The notes under the pieces were generated by a model. That model was not told the DNA's origin. It worked only from the letters and a program-made list of their open reading frames with translations, and ran no database searches. DNA of 64,000 nucleotides, from contig NZ_JAVJAN010000016.1 in assembly GCF_031344075.1 (NCBI RefSeq), positions 11,760-75,759 of the forward strand, in the 5' to 3' direction. A program made the position numbers and the translations under genes. This stretch comes from Clostridium aquiflavi. Its GTDB lineage: Bacteria; Bacillota; Clostridia; Clostridiales; Clostridiaceae. Shown one piece after another: positions 26,316 through 34,368 of the stretch (position 1 is the first letter of the stretch; the number at the start of each line of letters is the position of its first letter).

Positions 26316-26948
26316 CTAATAAAATTTAGTAACCACAAATTTTATAAAATTAGGTGACACATAAGTTTCTATAATAGCTGCAAATATAAAAAATCCTAAG
26401 ATTATAATCAGTTTATTTCCTAAAGAATTAAAAAATGGATCATTTAAATTCGCTCTTTTAAAAAACTTACTTTTAAATTTTTGAGTTGACATAGCTAATG
26501 CTATAACACTTAATGCTATAAAACAAGGAATATAAATTAAATTTTGAGGAATTACAGATACTAATGCTAGTCCAATACCTTTGCCCTGAAAAGTTGTTAG
26601 TATAAACGAAAATGTATATCCTAACGTAAATCCTTTAAACATATCTAAAACTAATATGAACGGCATTCCAAAAAAAGTAAAACCAAACATGAATATAGGT
26701 ATAATTAGCAACATATTCTTTTTTATAACATTAATTAACAAATTTTCATAATTAATAGGCGTGTCCCCTATCGAAGATGTAAAACTTGAAAAATAACTTA
26801 ACAAATCATTTCTGTTGGATTCGCTCATGTACTTTACTACATAAAGTCCAAAAGATATTCCGATGCAAAACATTATTAATACCATGAAAAAATATACTTT
26901 TTTATCTTTAAAGGTTTGACCAAGCTTATTCACCATATAATTCACCAC
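26316..26948 (-). CDS. spoIIM: Stage II sporulation protein M
   Basis: A 210-residue polytopic membrane protein starting at a GTG after AGGAGG. It has five hydrophobic segments (about 17-36, 72-98, 100-120, 122-145 and 178-198). In Bacillus, SpoIIM joins SpoIID and SpoIIP in the DMP machine that degrades septal peptidoglycan and drives engulfment of the forespore. Length and segment pattern (IPIFMFGFTFFGMPFILVLDMFK, then SVIPQNLIYIPCFIALSVIAL) fit the family. It is sigma-E controlled in Bacillus; no promoter was assigned here. Confidence 0.92.
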   Translation of the reverse strand: MVNYMVNKLGQTFKDKKVYFFMVLIMFCIGISFGLYVVKYMSESNRNDLLSYFSSFTSSIGDTPINYENLLINVIKKNMLLIIPIFMFGFTFFGMPFILVLDMFKGFTLGYTFSFILTTFQGKGIGLALVSVIPQNLIYIPCFIALSVIALAMSTQKFKSKFFKRANLNDPFFNSLGNKLIIILGFFIFAAIIETYVSPNFIKFVVTKFY

Positions 26949-27113
26949 TTATTCCTCCTTAAGTTACTCTACTTTATACTATGTTTAATTTTTCCATATT
27001 ATTCATAGTACTTAACAAAATATATGTTAATTAAAATACTAGAATTCCTTTTATAAAATCCACTAAAACGTGATGAATGCTTGCTTTATAAACTTTTTAA
27101 TTACATAAAAAAT

Positions 27114-27136
27114 AGATGACCCTTATTAAGTCATCT
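27114..27136 (-). terminator. Terminator of the alpha-amylase gene
   Basis: A 7-bp stem (AGATGAC) with a 9-base loop followed on the minus strand by ATTTTTTATG, 13 bases past the stop. Confidence 0.75.
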
Positions 27137-27148
27137 AAAATTTTTTTA

Positions 27149-28720
27149 TTATTTTTTAACCCATATTGAATATGATTTATTATTTACTTTAAAAGTCCCA
27201 TTTCCTTCATTGTCTATTAGTATTTCTTCTTGTACATTTCCTGTTATATCTATAAAAACAGTATTTATATTTTTAGTCTCCATAAACATCTTTTTACTAC
27301 CTTCATTTCCATTACTTATTAATACCGCAACACCTGAATTGTCATGCACCAAATCGCCTTGTCTAGTCCACCCAATTATATTTTTATCATCAAAATAATC
27401 ACATTGATCACCGTAAGCATATTTTTTTCTTACATTTAAAATCACATCCAGCTGACTCTTAAAACCATCAAACCCCTTTTCAGGAATTCCATAATAATCT
27501 CCATAAAATACACAAGGATATCCTTCTTGCCTTGTTAATATAAATGTGTATGCTATTAATTTAAACCACGGTTTCACCCAAGATTCAAGCGCCTGACCAG
27601 GTTCAGTATCGTGATTATCAACAAAAGTAACTGAAATTTTTTCATCATGTTCTAATAAGGTATTTTGAATTAATGTTCTCATATCAAAGTTTTCTTCTAA
27701 ATTGCTTGCTTCATAAAATTTATAATGAAGAGGAACATCAAATAACGACATAACATTTTGTGATTTACTAATATAGTATTTTAATTTGTTTATATCTCCA
27801 GACCAATATTCACCAACAGCAAATACATTGTCACCTTTCTTATTCCTAATATCATTTAACCATTCTGTAAAAAAATCAAATTTTATATGTTTTATTGCAT
27901 CTAATCTAAAACCATCTAACTTGCATTCATTTACATACCAATTTCCCCATGTTTTAAGTTCTTCTACAACATCTCTGCTATCTATATCCAAATCCGCACA
28001 CATTAAAAAATCAAAGTTTCCATTTTCATTATCTACATCTTGTTCCCATTCTTTCCCTACAAATTTAAATATTCCATTTTGTTTTGTTAAATCATCAAAA
28101 TCTACCCCATCAAAATCTTTTGCACTCCATTTATAAGAAGAGTACTTATTATTTCTACCAAGAAAATTAAATACAGTAAACGACTTTATTTCTTTTTCTT
28201 CTCCTATAATATTATTTCTATTATTACTATCTACTAATTGAGCTTTTACTATCTCACTTTCATCTGCACCTGCTTTATGATTAAATACAGTATCTCCATA
28301 TACTTCTATATTATTATCATGTGCTTCATTTATAGCATCTAAATATTGTTCCTTTGTACCATATTTAGTCCTTATGGTTCCTTTTTGATTAAATTCTCCT
28401 AAATCATATAAGTCATACGCTCCATACCCAACATCATTAATGCCTTCTACCCCCTTATAAGCAGGCGGAAGCCACAGTGCAGTAATCCCTTTTTTGCTTA
28501 ACTTTTTAGAATTTTCTTTTACTTTACTCCAAAGAGAACCATCATTAGGATAATACCATTCAAAATATTGCATCATAGTTTTGTTTGTCACTTTTTTATC
28601 TTCTATGTAAACTTTGTCTTCATTTTTTTCTACGTCATTAGCTTTGTCCTGTTCTAAATTCAAATACATTACTCCTCCTATTATTGCAAATACTATTATT
28701 ATTAAAAATTCTATTGTCAT
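27149..28720 (-). CDS. Alpha-amylase, GH13, with N-terminal membrane anchor
   Basis: A 523-residue glycoside hydrolase 13 (AmyS/GH13_5-like) that cleaves alpha-1,4 bonds in starch-type glucans. Residues about 3-21 form a hydrophobic anchor without a lipobox, so it is probably tethered outside the cell; the catalytic part begins near MMQYFEWYYPNDGSLW (about 49-64). Catalytic residues are visible in DGFRLDAIKHIKF (Asp nucleophile), VGEYWSG (Glu acid) and TFVDNHDTEPGQ (Asp). GITALWLPPAYKG is the first barrel strand. The domain is close to the usual 480 residues of the cytoplasmic/liquefying type, here with an added anchor. A LacI/CcpA-type operator lies 35 bases upstream. Confidence 0.95.
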   Translation of the reverse strand: MTIEFLIIIVFAIIGGVMYLNLEQDKANDVEKNEDKVYIEDKKVTNKTMMQYFEWYYPNDGSLWSKVKENSKKLSKKGITALWLPPAYKGVEGINDVGYGAYDLYDLGEFNQKGTIRTKYGTKEQYLDAINEAHDNNIEVYGDTVFNHKAGADESEIVKAQLVDSNNRNNIIGEEKEIKSFTVFNFLGRNNKYSSYKWSAKDFDGVDFDDLTKQNGIFKFVGKEWEQDVDNENGNFDFLMCADLDIDSRDVVEELKTWGNWYVNECKLDGFRLDAIKHIKFDFFTEWLNDIRNKKGDNVFAVGEYWSGDINKLKYYISKSQNVMSLFDVPLHYKFYEASNLEENFDMRTLIQNTLLEHDEKISVTFVDNHDTEPGQALESWVKPWFKLIAYTFILTRQEGYPCVFYGDYYGIPEKGFDGFKSQLDVILNVRKKYAYGDQCDYFDDKNIIGWTRQGDLVHDNSGVAVLISNGNEGSKKMFMETKNINTVFIDITGNVQEEILIDNEGNGTFKVNNKSYSIWVKK

Positions 28721-28754
28721 TATTATCCTCTCCTTAATTCACAAAATTATGCTT

Positions 28755-28768
28755 TGGTAACGATACCA
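28755..28768 (-). promoter_or_regulatory. LacI/CcpA-type operator before alpha-amylase
   Basis: TGGTAACGATACCA is a near-perfect palindrome with the central CG step of LacI-family operators. It is 35 bases upstream of the amylase ATG, overlapping or just downstream of a likely promoter, and would suit catabolite repression by CcpA or a maltose-type repressor. Confidence 0.6.
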
Positions 28769-28827
28769 GTTTGTTTTTAAATATTAAGATAGGATTAATT
28801 CCTATCTTAAGTCATATAAGTTTTAAT

Positions 28828-29250
28828 TTATTCCCATCCTAAAACAAAAGCTTTCTCATTAATTCTTATTGATCTTCCATTAAATTTTTCTATTAGAATT
28901 TCTTCCATATTATCTACTTCTCTAAAAATAACTTGCTTTATTCCATCTGCTGATCCTACACGTTCAACACCTTCATACCAGATTATTCTATTTTGATCTA
29001 CAGACAATTTACTTCTAAATTTTTTATATTTAAATACCTTTACTGCTATTTTACTAAAAGATATTTTTTCTGCTATTTTAAGAATAACAATATCTATTGT
29101 ATCTCTTATAAAAAGTAACTCACATTCATCCTTCATATCGTATAAAGTTTTTATAGATTTAATCCCATCATCTAAAGTGAAACTTTCCTTATTCTTTAAT
29201 TCATTTATTTTTTCAATAAATACATCTTGACCATATTTTTTTGAATTCAT
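28828..29250 (-). CDS. Uncharacterised 140-residue protein
   Basis: A cytoplasmic-looking protein after GAGGGGATTTAATT. The N-terminal half is alpha-helical and charged (NELKNKESFTLDDGIKSIK, then a mixed hydrophobic helix DTIDIVILKIAEKISFSKIAV), and the C-terminal half is beta-rich with RIIWYEGVERVG and ending FVLGWE. No membrane segment or cofactor motif is visible. I do not recognise the family. A cre-like site lies at 29288-29301, about 38 bases upstream, hinting at carbon-source control together with the amylase next to it. Function unknown. Confidence 0.75.
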   Translation of the reverse strand: MNSKKYGQDVFIEKINELKNKESFTLDDGIKSIKTLYDMKDECELLFIRDTIDIVILKIAEKISFSKIAVKVFKYKKFRSKLSVDQNRIIWYEGVERVGSADGIKQVIFREVDNMEEILIEKFNGRSIRINEKAFVLGWE

Positions 29251-29287
29251 AATTAAATCCCCTCTCTTATATTATTTCCCTACATAC

Positions 29288-29301
29288 TGTAAACGATTTT
29301 A
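29288..29301 (-). promoter_or_regulatory. cre-like site
   Basis: TGTAAACGATTTTA fits the CcpA consensus TGWAANCGNTNWCA with one mismatch (T for C at position 13). It lies 38 bases upstream of the gene at 28828-29250. Confidence 0.45.
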
Positions 29302-29530
29302 TTTTTAATAATTGACAAGTTGAATTTAAATAATTATACTTTATAAAAGTATAATTAGAAGCCTTATACTCATATGGTAAAGGTTTCTATATTGCATGTC
29401 AATATTATTTTATGTACACTAAAATAAGGTGGACTTTATTTTATAAAAAATTATTACTTTAAAGTAAAGCTTAATTTTTAAAATTAACACATTTTTAATT
29501 TATATAAATATATTTAATGAGGTGAAAATA

Positions 29531-30073
29531 TTGAATATTTACATTACAAATGAACATTTTTATGAAACTTGGTTTTGTTTTAATAAAGGAGATGAAAAAG
29601 AAAATCTTTTAGACCTTATGGATAGAACTTCAGCTTCAATATATACATATTCTAATGAAGAAACAAATGATATTGAATTTGTAGCCATAAAGCCTGAAGA
29701 ATTTAATTTACTTTCATATCCTTATTCTTGGTGTGAAAAACCTATAATAAGATTTTCTACTAGAGGTATTGAATTATCTGATGAATTAATTATTAAAGGT
29801 AATTCTAGCTTTGATGGAAGAATACATCACGGTTATCTTAATGCAGAAATTAAATTAGAAAATTTAGATGAGAATATACTAAGATGTGCATCTATATCTA
29901 TAGATGAATTAATTACCTATGCTAAGTATCTTTGGTGCGAGGATATGGACCTTGATTATTTATTTACAGATAAAGCATTATATATAGAAGAAAAAATTCA
30001 ACTTGGAAAAGATAAAGCTGAAAATATATATGATGATCAAAGCTATATGAACTATTTTGATGATATTGAATAA
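29531..30073 (+). CDS. Uncharacterised 180-residue acidic protein
   Basis: Starts at a TTG seven bases after GAGGTG; an in-frame GTG that forms part of the same GAGGTG is too close to the ribosome site. The protein is acidic, without signal peptide or membrane segment, and has a mixed alpha/beta look: MNIYITNEHFYETWFCF at the N-terminus, a central region with WCEKPIIRFSTRGIELSDELI, and a helical C-terminus ending MNYFDDIE. No known motif is recognised. It is alone on the plus strand between minus-strand genes, with the hairpin at 30164-30198 after it. Function unknown. Confidence 0.75.
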   Translation: MNIYITNEHFYETWFCFNKGDEKENLLDLMDRTSASIYTYSNEETNDIEFVAIKPEEFNLLSYPYSWCEKPIIRFSTRGIELSDELIIKGNSSFDGRIHHGYLNAEIKLENLDENILRCASISIDELITYAKYLWCEDMDLDYLFTDKALYIEEKIQLGKDKAENIYDDQSYMNYFDDIE

Positions 30074-30163
30074 AATTTATGCTAATTTTATTAGACTTCA
30101 AGCTTTTATTCAATTAGAAGCTATCGATATAAAGAAAAATTCTACAGAATAATTTAACTCTAA

Positions 30164-30198
30164 AATACCTCTAATGAAAAATACTCATTAGAGGTATT
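30164..30198. terminator. Bidirectional terminator between convergent genes
   Basis: Perfect 14-bp stem (AATACCTCTAATGA) with a 7-base loop between the plus gene ending at 30073 and the minus gene whose stop overlaps it. Confidence 0.8.
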
Positions 30199-30746
30199 CA
30201 TTTAAAGTTTTTCTTTAATTCTTCTATTTCCTTTTCCAATTGATTTACCCTAAAAGTTAATTTTTTTATTTTATCACAATTATCTTTTTTATTTCTTTTT
30301 TTGTACTTGTACTCTTTGTCAAGTTTAACATCTTCATTTGAACAAAATGGATTATCTACATTCTTATACTCTGGATTATAATACCGTCCCGGACCACCTT
30401 GTTGATACTGTTGCTGTGCATTAAATGTTTCAATTACTTGTCCTACTAATTGTAGCCAGTTTCCATAAGCATTTAATAAGCTAGATGGTAATTTACTAGA
30501 TATTGCATTAGCTATCAATTCTCCAATAACTAACATTAACATAGGGTCTAAATCTTGAAATCCACATGGCATATCTAAGTTTAAATTTTGACACTCATTT
30601 GTACTTGCCCCAGCACTTGGATCAATTTTACACTTTCTTTCTTCATCTTTTTCTTTGCATTTATCATCAGAATTATTCTTTTCACATTTTTTATAGCCAA
30701 GATGCTTTAATATCTCATCTAAATCATAAAAACTATTGTTATCCAT
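30198..30746 (-). CDS. Uncharacterised Cys-containing protein, paralog 1
   Basis: A 182-residue protein of a family I do not recognise, paralogous to its upstream neighbour at 30853-31503. Layout: an N-terminal helix (DEILKHLGYKK), a charged linker with Cys, then the shared core beginning KCKIDPSAGASTNECQNLNL, a hydrophobic stretch (MLMLVIGELIANAISSKLPSS), LVGQVIETFNAQQQY, and GPGRYYNPEYKNVDNPFC; the C-terminus is a Lys/Glu coiled coil (LTFRVNQLEKEIEELKKNFK). No signal peptide is present. Conserved Cys and Tyr-rich parts suggest a protein that becomes cross-linked, for instance in a spore coat or exosporium, but this is inference. Start is ATG after GGTGAG. Confidence 0.8.
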   Translation of the reverse strand: MDNNSFYDLDEILKHLGYKKCEKNNSDDKCKEKDEERKCKIDPSAGASTNECQNLNLDMPCGFQDLDPMLMLVIGELIANAISSKLPSSLLNAYGNWLQLVGQVIETFNAQQQYQQGGPGRYYNPEYKNVDNPFCSNEDVKLDKEYKYKKRNKKDNCDKIKKLTFRVNQLEKEIEELKKNFK

Positions 30747-30852
30747 ATCTCACCTATATCTAAAATTATAAAAAATTATTACAATATATGTTTTATCTAT
30801 CCAAATGGGGATCTAATATTATATTAATCTAGAAATAATTTTCTCTGTTAGT

Positions 30853-31503
30853 CTATTTACTATTTTCTATCTTTTTTATTCTTTTCTCTAATTCATACAT
30901 TTTAGTTACAATTCTATTAAATTCACATTCTAAATTTTCTAATTTAAAACATATATCATTTATGTTATTATATTTTTGCCTTAAACCTTTATCTTCATTT
31001 AAATTACCTTTTTTTAAATTTTCATCTTTAATTAAATCATTAGCATTATTTAAACCCTCTTCTTTCTTTGTATCAAAATTGCAAAAAGGATTTTCAACAT
31101 TTTTATATGCATAATTGAAGTATCTTCCAGGTCCTATTTCATAATATTGCTGCTGCGTACCATAAGTTTCTATTATTTGACCAACAAGAATAATAAGATT
31201 AGATATAGTATTAGCAACATTGTACGGTAATTGTCCAGAAATAACATTTCCTATAACTTCTCCTAAAGTTACAAATAATATTGGATTTATATCTTGAAAT
31301 CCACCTGGTATATCTAAATTTAACTTTGAACACCAGTTTGTACTTGCCCCTGCTGTTGGATCTATTTTACACTTACAATCGCTTGTATTGCTTTCATTGC
31401 TTGATTCATTGGATTCTGTTGATTCATCATCTTCTTCAGTGATTTTTTCATACCCTAAATAATTCAAAAGTTCTTCAATTCCACTAAAATTATTTAAATC
31501 CAT
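30853..31503 (-). CDS. Uncharacterised Cys-containing protein, paralog 2
   Basis: A 216-residue paralog of the next gene. Same plan: N-terminal EELLNYLGYEK, a Ser/Glu/Asn-rich linker, the core CKCKIDPTAGASTNWCSKLN (about 43-62), a hydrophobic segment with LFVTLGEVIGNVISGQLPYN, LVGQIIETYGTQQQYY, GPGRYFNYAYKNVENPFC, then a longer charged linker and a C-terminal coiled coil (FKLENLECEFNRIVTKMYEL). The core is about half identical to paralog 1 while linkers and tails differ, typical of an old tandem duplication. The order and 106-base gap suggest both genes are expressed together. Function unknown. Confidence 0.8.
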   Translation of the reverse strand: MDLNNFSGIEELLNYLGYEKITEEDDESTESNESSNESNTSDCKCKIDPTAGASTNWCSKLNLDIPGGFQDINPILFVTLGEVIGNVISGQLPYNVANTISNLIILVGQIIETYGTQQQYYEIGPGRYFNYAYKNVENPFCNFDTKKEEGLNNANDLIKDENLKKGNLNEDKGLRQKYNNINDICFKLENLECEFNRIVTKMYELEKRIKKIENSK

Positions 31504-31947
31504 ATTTCACCTTATAATTAATAACTCTAATATTAGATTACACAAAATTTAGATATCTGATACTAATTCTATTGGGTGCAATTTTTCTTTATTATATTTA
31601 TACCATTTAACAAGATGTTGCATTTTTTTAGTACTTTCACCACATCTATCAACTGAGTTATACTCTTTGGTATACCCTGAAGTAATGGAAAATGTTATTT
31701 TTAATTCCAAATATCTATTTTATAGCAACGAAAAAGAAGATGTTTCCTTATCTTAGGTTCATCTTCTTAAATTTCTACATACTATTTATTAAATTCACTT
31801 CACTTTAATAGCTTAATATTTTAACTTTATTTTAGTTTTAATCGATTCAAACATCATATCACATTTAAATATACTATATAACACTCTATATACACTAAAA
31901 GACACTTAAAAACATTTTTATTTCAAATAAAAAGAAAAGGTCTTATC
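31504..31947. other. Decayed intergenic region
   Basis: Apart from the coding remnant at 31549-31719 and a hairpin (AAGAAGATG at 31734-31742 with its complement at 31760-31768), nothing is recognised. Confidence 0.5.
31549..31719 (-). pseudogene. Coding remnant, origin uncertain
   Basis: A 56-codon open stretch bounded by a stop at each end, with no start codon or ribosome site. Its composition is protein-like (YLELKITFSITSGYTKEYN, then KWYKYNKEKLHPIELVSDI). The LELKITFSITSGY part faintly recalls the end of a GGDEF domain, but too little is left to say. Best read as a degraded gene fragment. Confidence 0.35.
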
Positions 31948-32124
31948 TTAATCTTTTATATAATCTTTATATTCGCATACATTAATGAATTCACAATTAT
32001 CAGTTTTGCATCTTACAGAACTTGTGCCATCACTATTAACAAATGAAAATGGTAAAATTACATTTGTTTGAACGCCAAATTTTCTTATATTTACATCATA
32101 GCCTTTTTTACATTCTTTTATCAT
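31948..32124 (-). CDS. Uncharacterised 58-residue Cys-containing protein
   Basis: The ATG follows AAGGAGGAAAAAA directly, a strong ribosome site; a longer frame upstream has none. The protein has four Cys (position 5, then one each in SVRCK, DNCEF and NVCEY) and two strand-like parts (RKFGVQTNVILPFSFVNSDG and SVRCKTDNCEFINVCEYKDY). A TGTCGAAA Spo0A-like core is about 65 bases upstream (32188-32197). I do not recognise the family; small Cys-containing proteins beside the paralog pair may share their setting. Function unknown. Confidence 0.7.
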   Translation of the reverse strand: MIKECKKGYDVNIRKFGVQTNVILPFSFVNSDGTSSVRCKTDNCEFINVCEYKDYIKD

Positions 32125-32187
32125 TTTTTTCCTCCTTGGTTTATATCTATAAATATTATAACATATTTCCAAGATATTTGTTGATAA

Positions 32188-32197
32188 ATTTCGACAT
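32188..32197 (-). promoter_or_regulatory. Possible Spo0A box
   Basis: The minus strand reads AATGTCGAAA, with the 0A-box core TGTCGAAA, 64-73 bases upstream of the small Cys-containing gene. Motif match only. Confidence 0.3.
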
Positions 32198-32201
32198 TTT
32201 A

Positions 32202-32330
32202 TTACTTTTTATTATTTAAAAGAATATCTTTTAACATTTTCACATAAGTTTTATTGTTGGTTTCTTGGAAATATTTTTCATATAATTCCATTGTATCATT
32301 ACTAACTATAATAAAATTACCTAGTTCATC
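32202..32330 (-). pseudogene. C-terminal coding remnant, origin unknown
   Basis: A 42-codon open stretch closed by a stop on both sides. It reads like the charged C-terminus of a real protein (NDTMELYEKYFQETNNKTYV, then KMLKDILLNNKK) but has no ribosome binding site. Probably the tail of a lost gene. Confidence 0.35.
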
Positions 32331-32403
32331 TTAATAATAGAGCAAATTATAAGTATAACTATTATTTAGATACTAATAATATAAAAAAGGAGATGATCTA
32401 GAG

Positions 32404-32544
32404 TTGTCAAAAAATAAAAAAGAAGATTTCATTGAAAAGTCAAATGATATATCAAAAGTTAAAGTCAAGTCATATGAAGAGAAACTAGATAATACAAACA
32501 ATGTTGTATCTAGAGGTAAGGATATTACGTTTAATAAACTTTAA
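32404..32544 (+). CDS. 46-residue hydrophilic protein
   Basis: Opens at a TTG eleven bases after AAGGAG, slightly far but acceptable, and closes 35 bases before a strong terminator. The product is highly charged, with no Cys or hydrophobic segment (KNKKEDFIEKSNDISKVKVK, then SYEEKLDNTNNVVSRGKDI). Tiny hydrophilic proteins like this are common among spore-core or stress proteins in clostridia, but I do not recognise it. It is the only plus-strand gene in the decayed island. Confidence 0.6.
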   Translation: MSKNKKEDFIEKSNDISKVKVKSYEEKLDNTNNVVSRGKDITFNKL

Positions 32545-32578
32545 AATTATAAATAACTATTCATTTAATAAAAAATAC

Positions 32579-32619
32579 AAATCTGTTCTAATTTTCTCAT
32601 ACAAAATTAGAACAGATTT
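32579..32619 (+). terminator. Terminator of the 46-residue protein gene
   Basis: Perfect 17-bp stem (AAATCTGTTCTAATTTT) with a 7-base loop, 35 bases past the stop. Confidence 0.8.
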
Positions 32620-32640
32620 CATTACTTATAAGAGAATAAA

Positions 32641-32694
32641 ATAATTCTATATCATTAACAACCATAGTTATTGCTTCTCTTAAATACATATATC
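32641..32694 (-). pseudogene. 54-bp duplicate of an internal spo0A segment
   Basis: This stretch equals 35091-35144 inside spo0A at 53 of 54 positions and in the same orientation; the single difference is A for T at 32666. It covers the codons for YMYLREAITMVVNDIEL. Identity stops sharply at both ends, so it is a small translocated copy, not a second spo0A gene. Confidence 0.85.
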
Positions 32695-32794
32695 TATACA
32701 GTTTTTTTGTATTATTAGCCATATGTTTATCGGCTTAATGATATACGATTCTTATCAAATTCTCAATGTTTTATTTATATTTTTGATTATTTTC

Positions 32795-33229
32795 TTAATC
32801 AAAAATTTGTACTTTAACTAATTGTGCTTTGTTCCAATCACTAGCTTTTATTTCAGCTATTCTTTCTATTATCATAACAACTAATGTTTCATATTCAGAA
32901 GCCATATCTAAACTGGCTTTTACGTACACTCCAACACTTGTAATTGCTATTATGTATAACACAAAAACTTCGATAATATTTAATAAACTAATAATATCAA
33001 ACTTTTCAACAACCTTAGTACTTGTACTTATTAGCGCTAATACAATTGATATTATAGTACTAACAGTAGTCATTGTAGTTGTTCTGTTTCTAAGTTGTTT
33101 AGCTTTCATTTCATATTTATATTTCAACAATTTTAACTCTCTAATATCTAACTGTCTTATTAGACTATAATTATTATTTAGATTATAATTATCATTTAGA
33201 AATATTTCATCTTTTTGCATTAATAGCAC
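32795..33229 (-). CDS. Uncharacterised membrane protein with two transmembrane segments
   Basis: A 144-residue protein, or 141 if the ATG at 33220 is used; no good ribosome site marks either. An N-terminal helical region (YSLIRQLDIRELKLLKYKYE) is followed by two hydrophobic segments (about 53-72 and 85-105) and a C-terminal helix (ASEYETLVVMIIERIAEIKA). The arrangement of a coiled region, two adjacent membrane segments and a final amphipathic helix resembles SLATT-type effector-associated membrane proteins, but no partner gene (nucleotide cyclase, protease, reverse transcriptase) is beside it. Function unknown. Confidence 0.6.
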   Translation of the reverse strand: MLLMQKDEIFLNDNYNLNNNYSLIRQLDIRELKLLKYKYEMKAKQLRNRTTTMTTVSTIISIVLALISTSTKVVEKFDIISLLNIIEVFVLYIIAITSVGVYVKASLDMASEYETLVVMIIERIAEIKASDWNKAQLVKVQIFD

Positions 33230-33662
33230 TTACTTATTCCCCCTATTATGTTTTTTAATATATACGCATTTTACTTATTCCATATTATATCATAAAATAC
33301 ATAAATATATTGTTTTTTCTATATGTTCCTTTAACTTTAGAATATGTAACTTAGACTTACCGTTGTTTCTAGGTTCTATTTTTCAACATAAAAAAGAACC
33401 TAATGCAATTATTTGTACTAAGTTCATTATTTGCTATTTATATTTAATTATTTCCTGTATATTTATAAAATGATATCTCCTATTTTACGCACATGCTCCA
33501 CCTCATTTTTTTAATCTAATTTTCTTATTTTACTGAATTTCACCCTGTTTCTCTAATTATCTATATCTTATTTATTTTTCTTTATATAATTGTTTTATTT
33601 TGTATTAAAAAATTACTAACCATCAAATTTGAGAATCCTTTTAAATGAATTCTAGGTAGCAT
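33230..33662. other. Gene-free AT-rich region
   Basis: No gene, repeat or clear structure beyond one weak hairpin (about 33371-33401, AGGTTCT against AGAACCT). It is part of the decayed island. Confidence 0.5.
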
Positions 33663-34102
33663 TTACTTTGTATTATTCTTTATTACATATGTAACTGATA
33701 TAATATCATGAAGAGCTTGTTTCTTCTTGGTAAAACCTGCCATAATATAACCAATAAAAAAATTATCAAAGAAATATATTTGCTCCAATATCTAACAGTG
33801 GCTCTTAAAAATGAAATTTTATTATTATTTGTATCTACAACTATTATACCTAATGCCTTTTTACCAAGCGTTGCTTTTCCATTAGATGATTCAAAAAAAG
33901 AATAATATAACCAAGGTATAACTAAATAAATAATTACCCCTAAATTACCTAATATTATTTTTTTGATTTTTTGTTCAATACCAATTTCATTTAATATCCT
34001 GTCAAATAATATCCAAACTAGCCAAAATAAAATATACACTAAAAAAATAGCTAATCTGTCAATAAAATACGCTAAATATCGATTCAAAAATCCTGCATAC
34101 AT
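33663..34102 (-). pseudogene. RDD-family membrane protein, frameshifted near the C-terminus
   Basis: The first 115 codons encode a typical RDD protein: FLNRYLAYFIDRLAIF with the Arg and first Asp, three hydrophobic segments, and GKATLGKKALGIIVVDTNNN. The open frame then runs into residues that make no sense for the family and stops at 33683. In the neighbouring frame the expected ending is intact: AGFTKKKQALHDIISVTYVI to a stop at 33663. Adding one T to the minus-strand T7 run (33756-33762) joins the two frames exactly. So this is either a recent one-base deletion or a homopolymer sequencing error. RDD proteins are small membrane proteins, often of unknown function. Confidence 0.8.
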
Positions 34103-34263
34103 TTATAATATCTTCTCCCGAACTTTGTTAATATCATAATTATACTATTTAATCTATTTCCTTACAATTATTTTGCACTTTTAGTATTAAAAATAACTAC
34201 CATTTTTTGTTTGGTAATCATATTATTTGTTTATATGCTTTCATATAAATTAAATTCAATAAT

Positions 34264-34368
34264 CTATTCGTTTATATTGTATAAAACATCATTAGTTGAA
34301 TAATTTTTATCATCTATAGTAATTTTTTTTAATATATTTATATACTCAATTTCTTTTTGAGTTAACTC
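34264..34368 (-). pseudogene. Second open stretch at the end of the integrase remnant
   Basis: A 34-codon open stretch (ELTQKEIEYINILKKITIDD, then KNYSTNDVLYNINE) in a different frame from the integrase remnant. It looks like the C-terminus of another protein joined to the truncated integrase. Identity unknown. Confidence 0.3.

Noticed and set aside
31549..31719. Remnant of a GGDEF diguanylate cyclase
   Set aside because: Only a faint likeness over about 15 residues; reported only as an unidentified remnant.
32795..33229. SLATT-type defence effector
   Set aside because: Topology fits loosely but no partner gene is adjacent, so no defence system is claimed.
33371..33401. Hairpin as a terminator
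   Set aside because: Only seven base pairs are convincing and no gene ends nearby.
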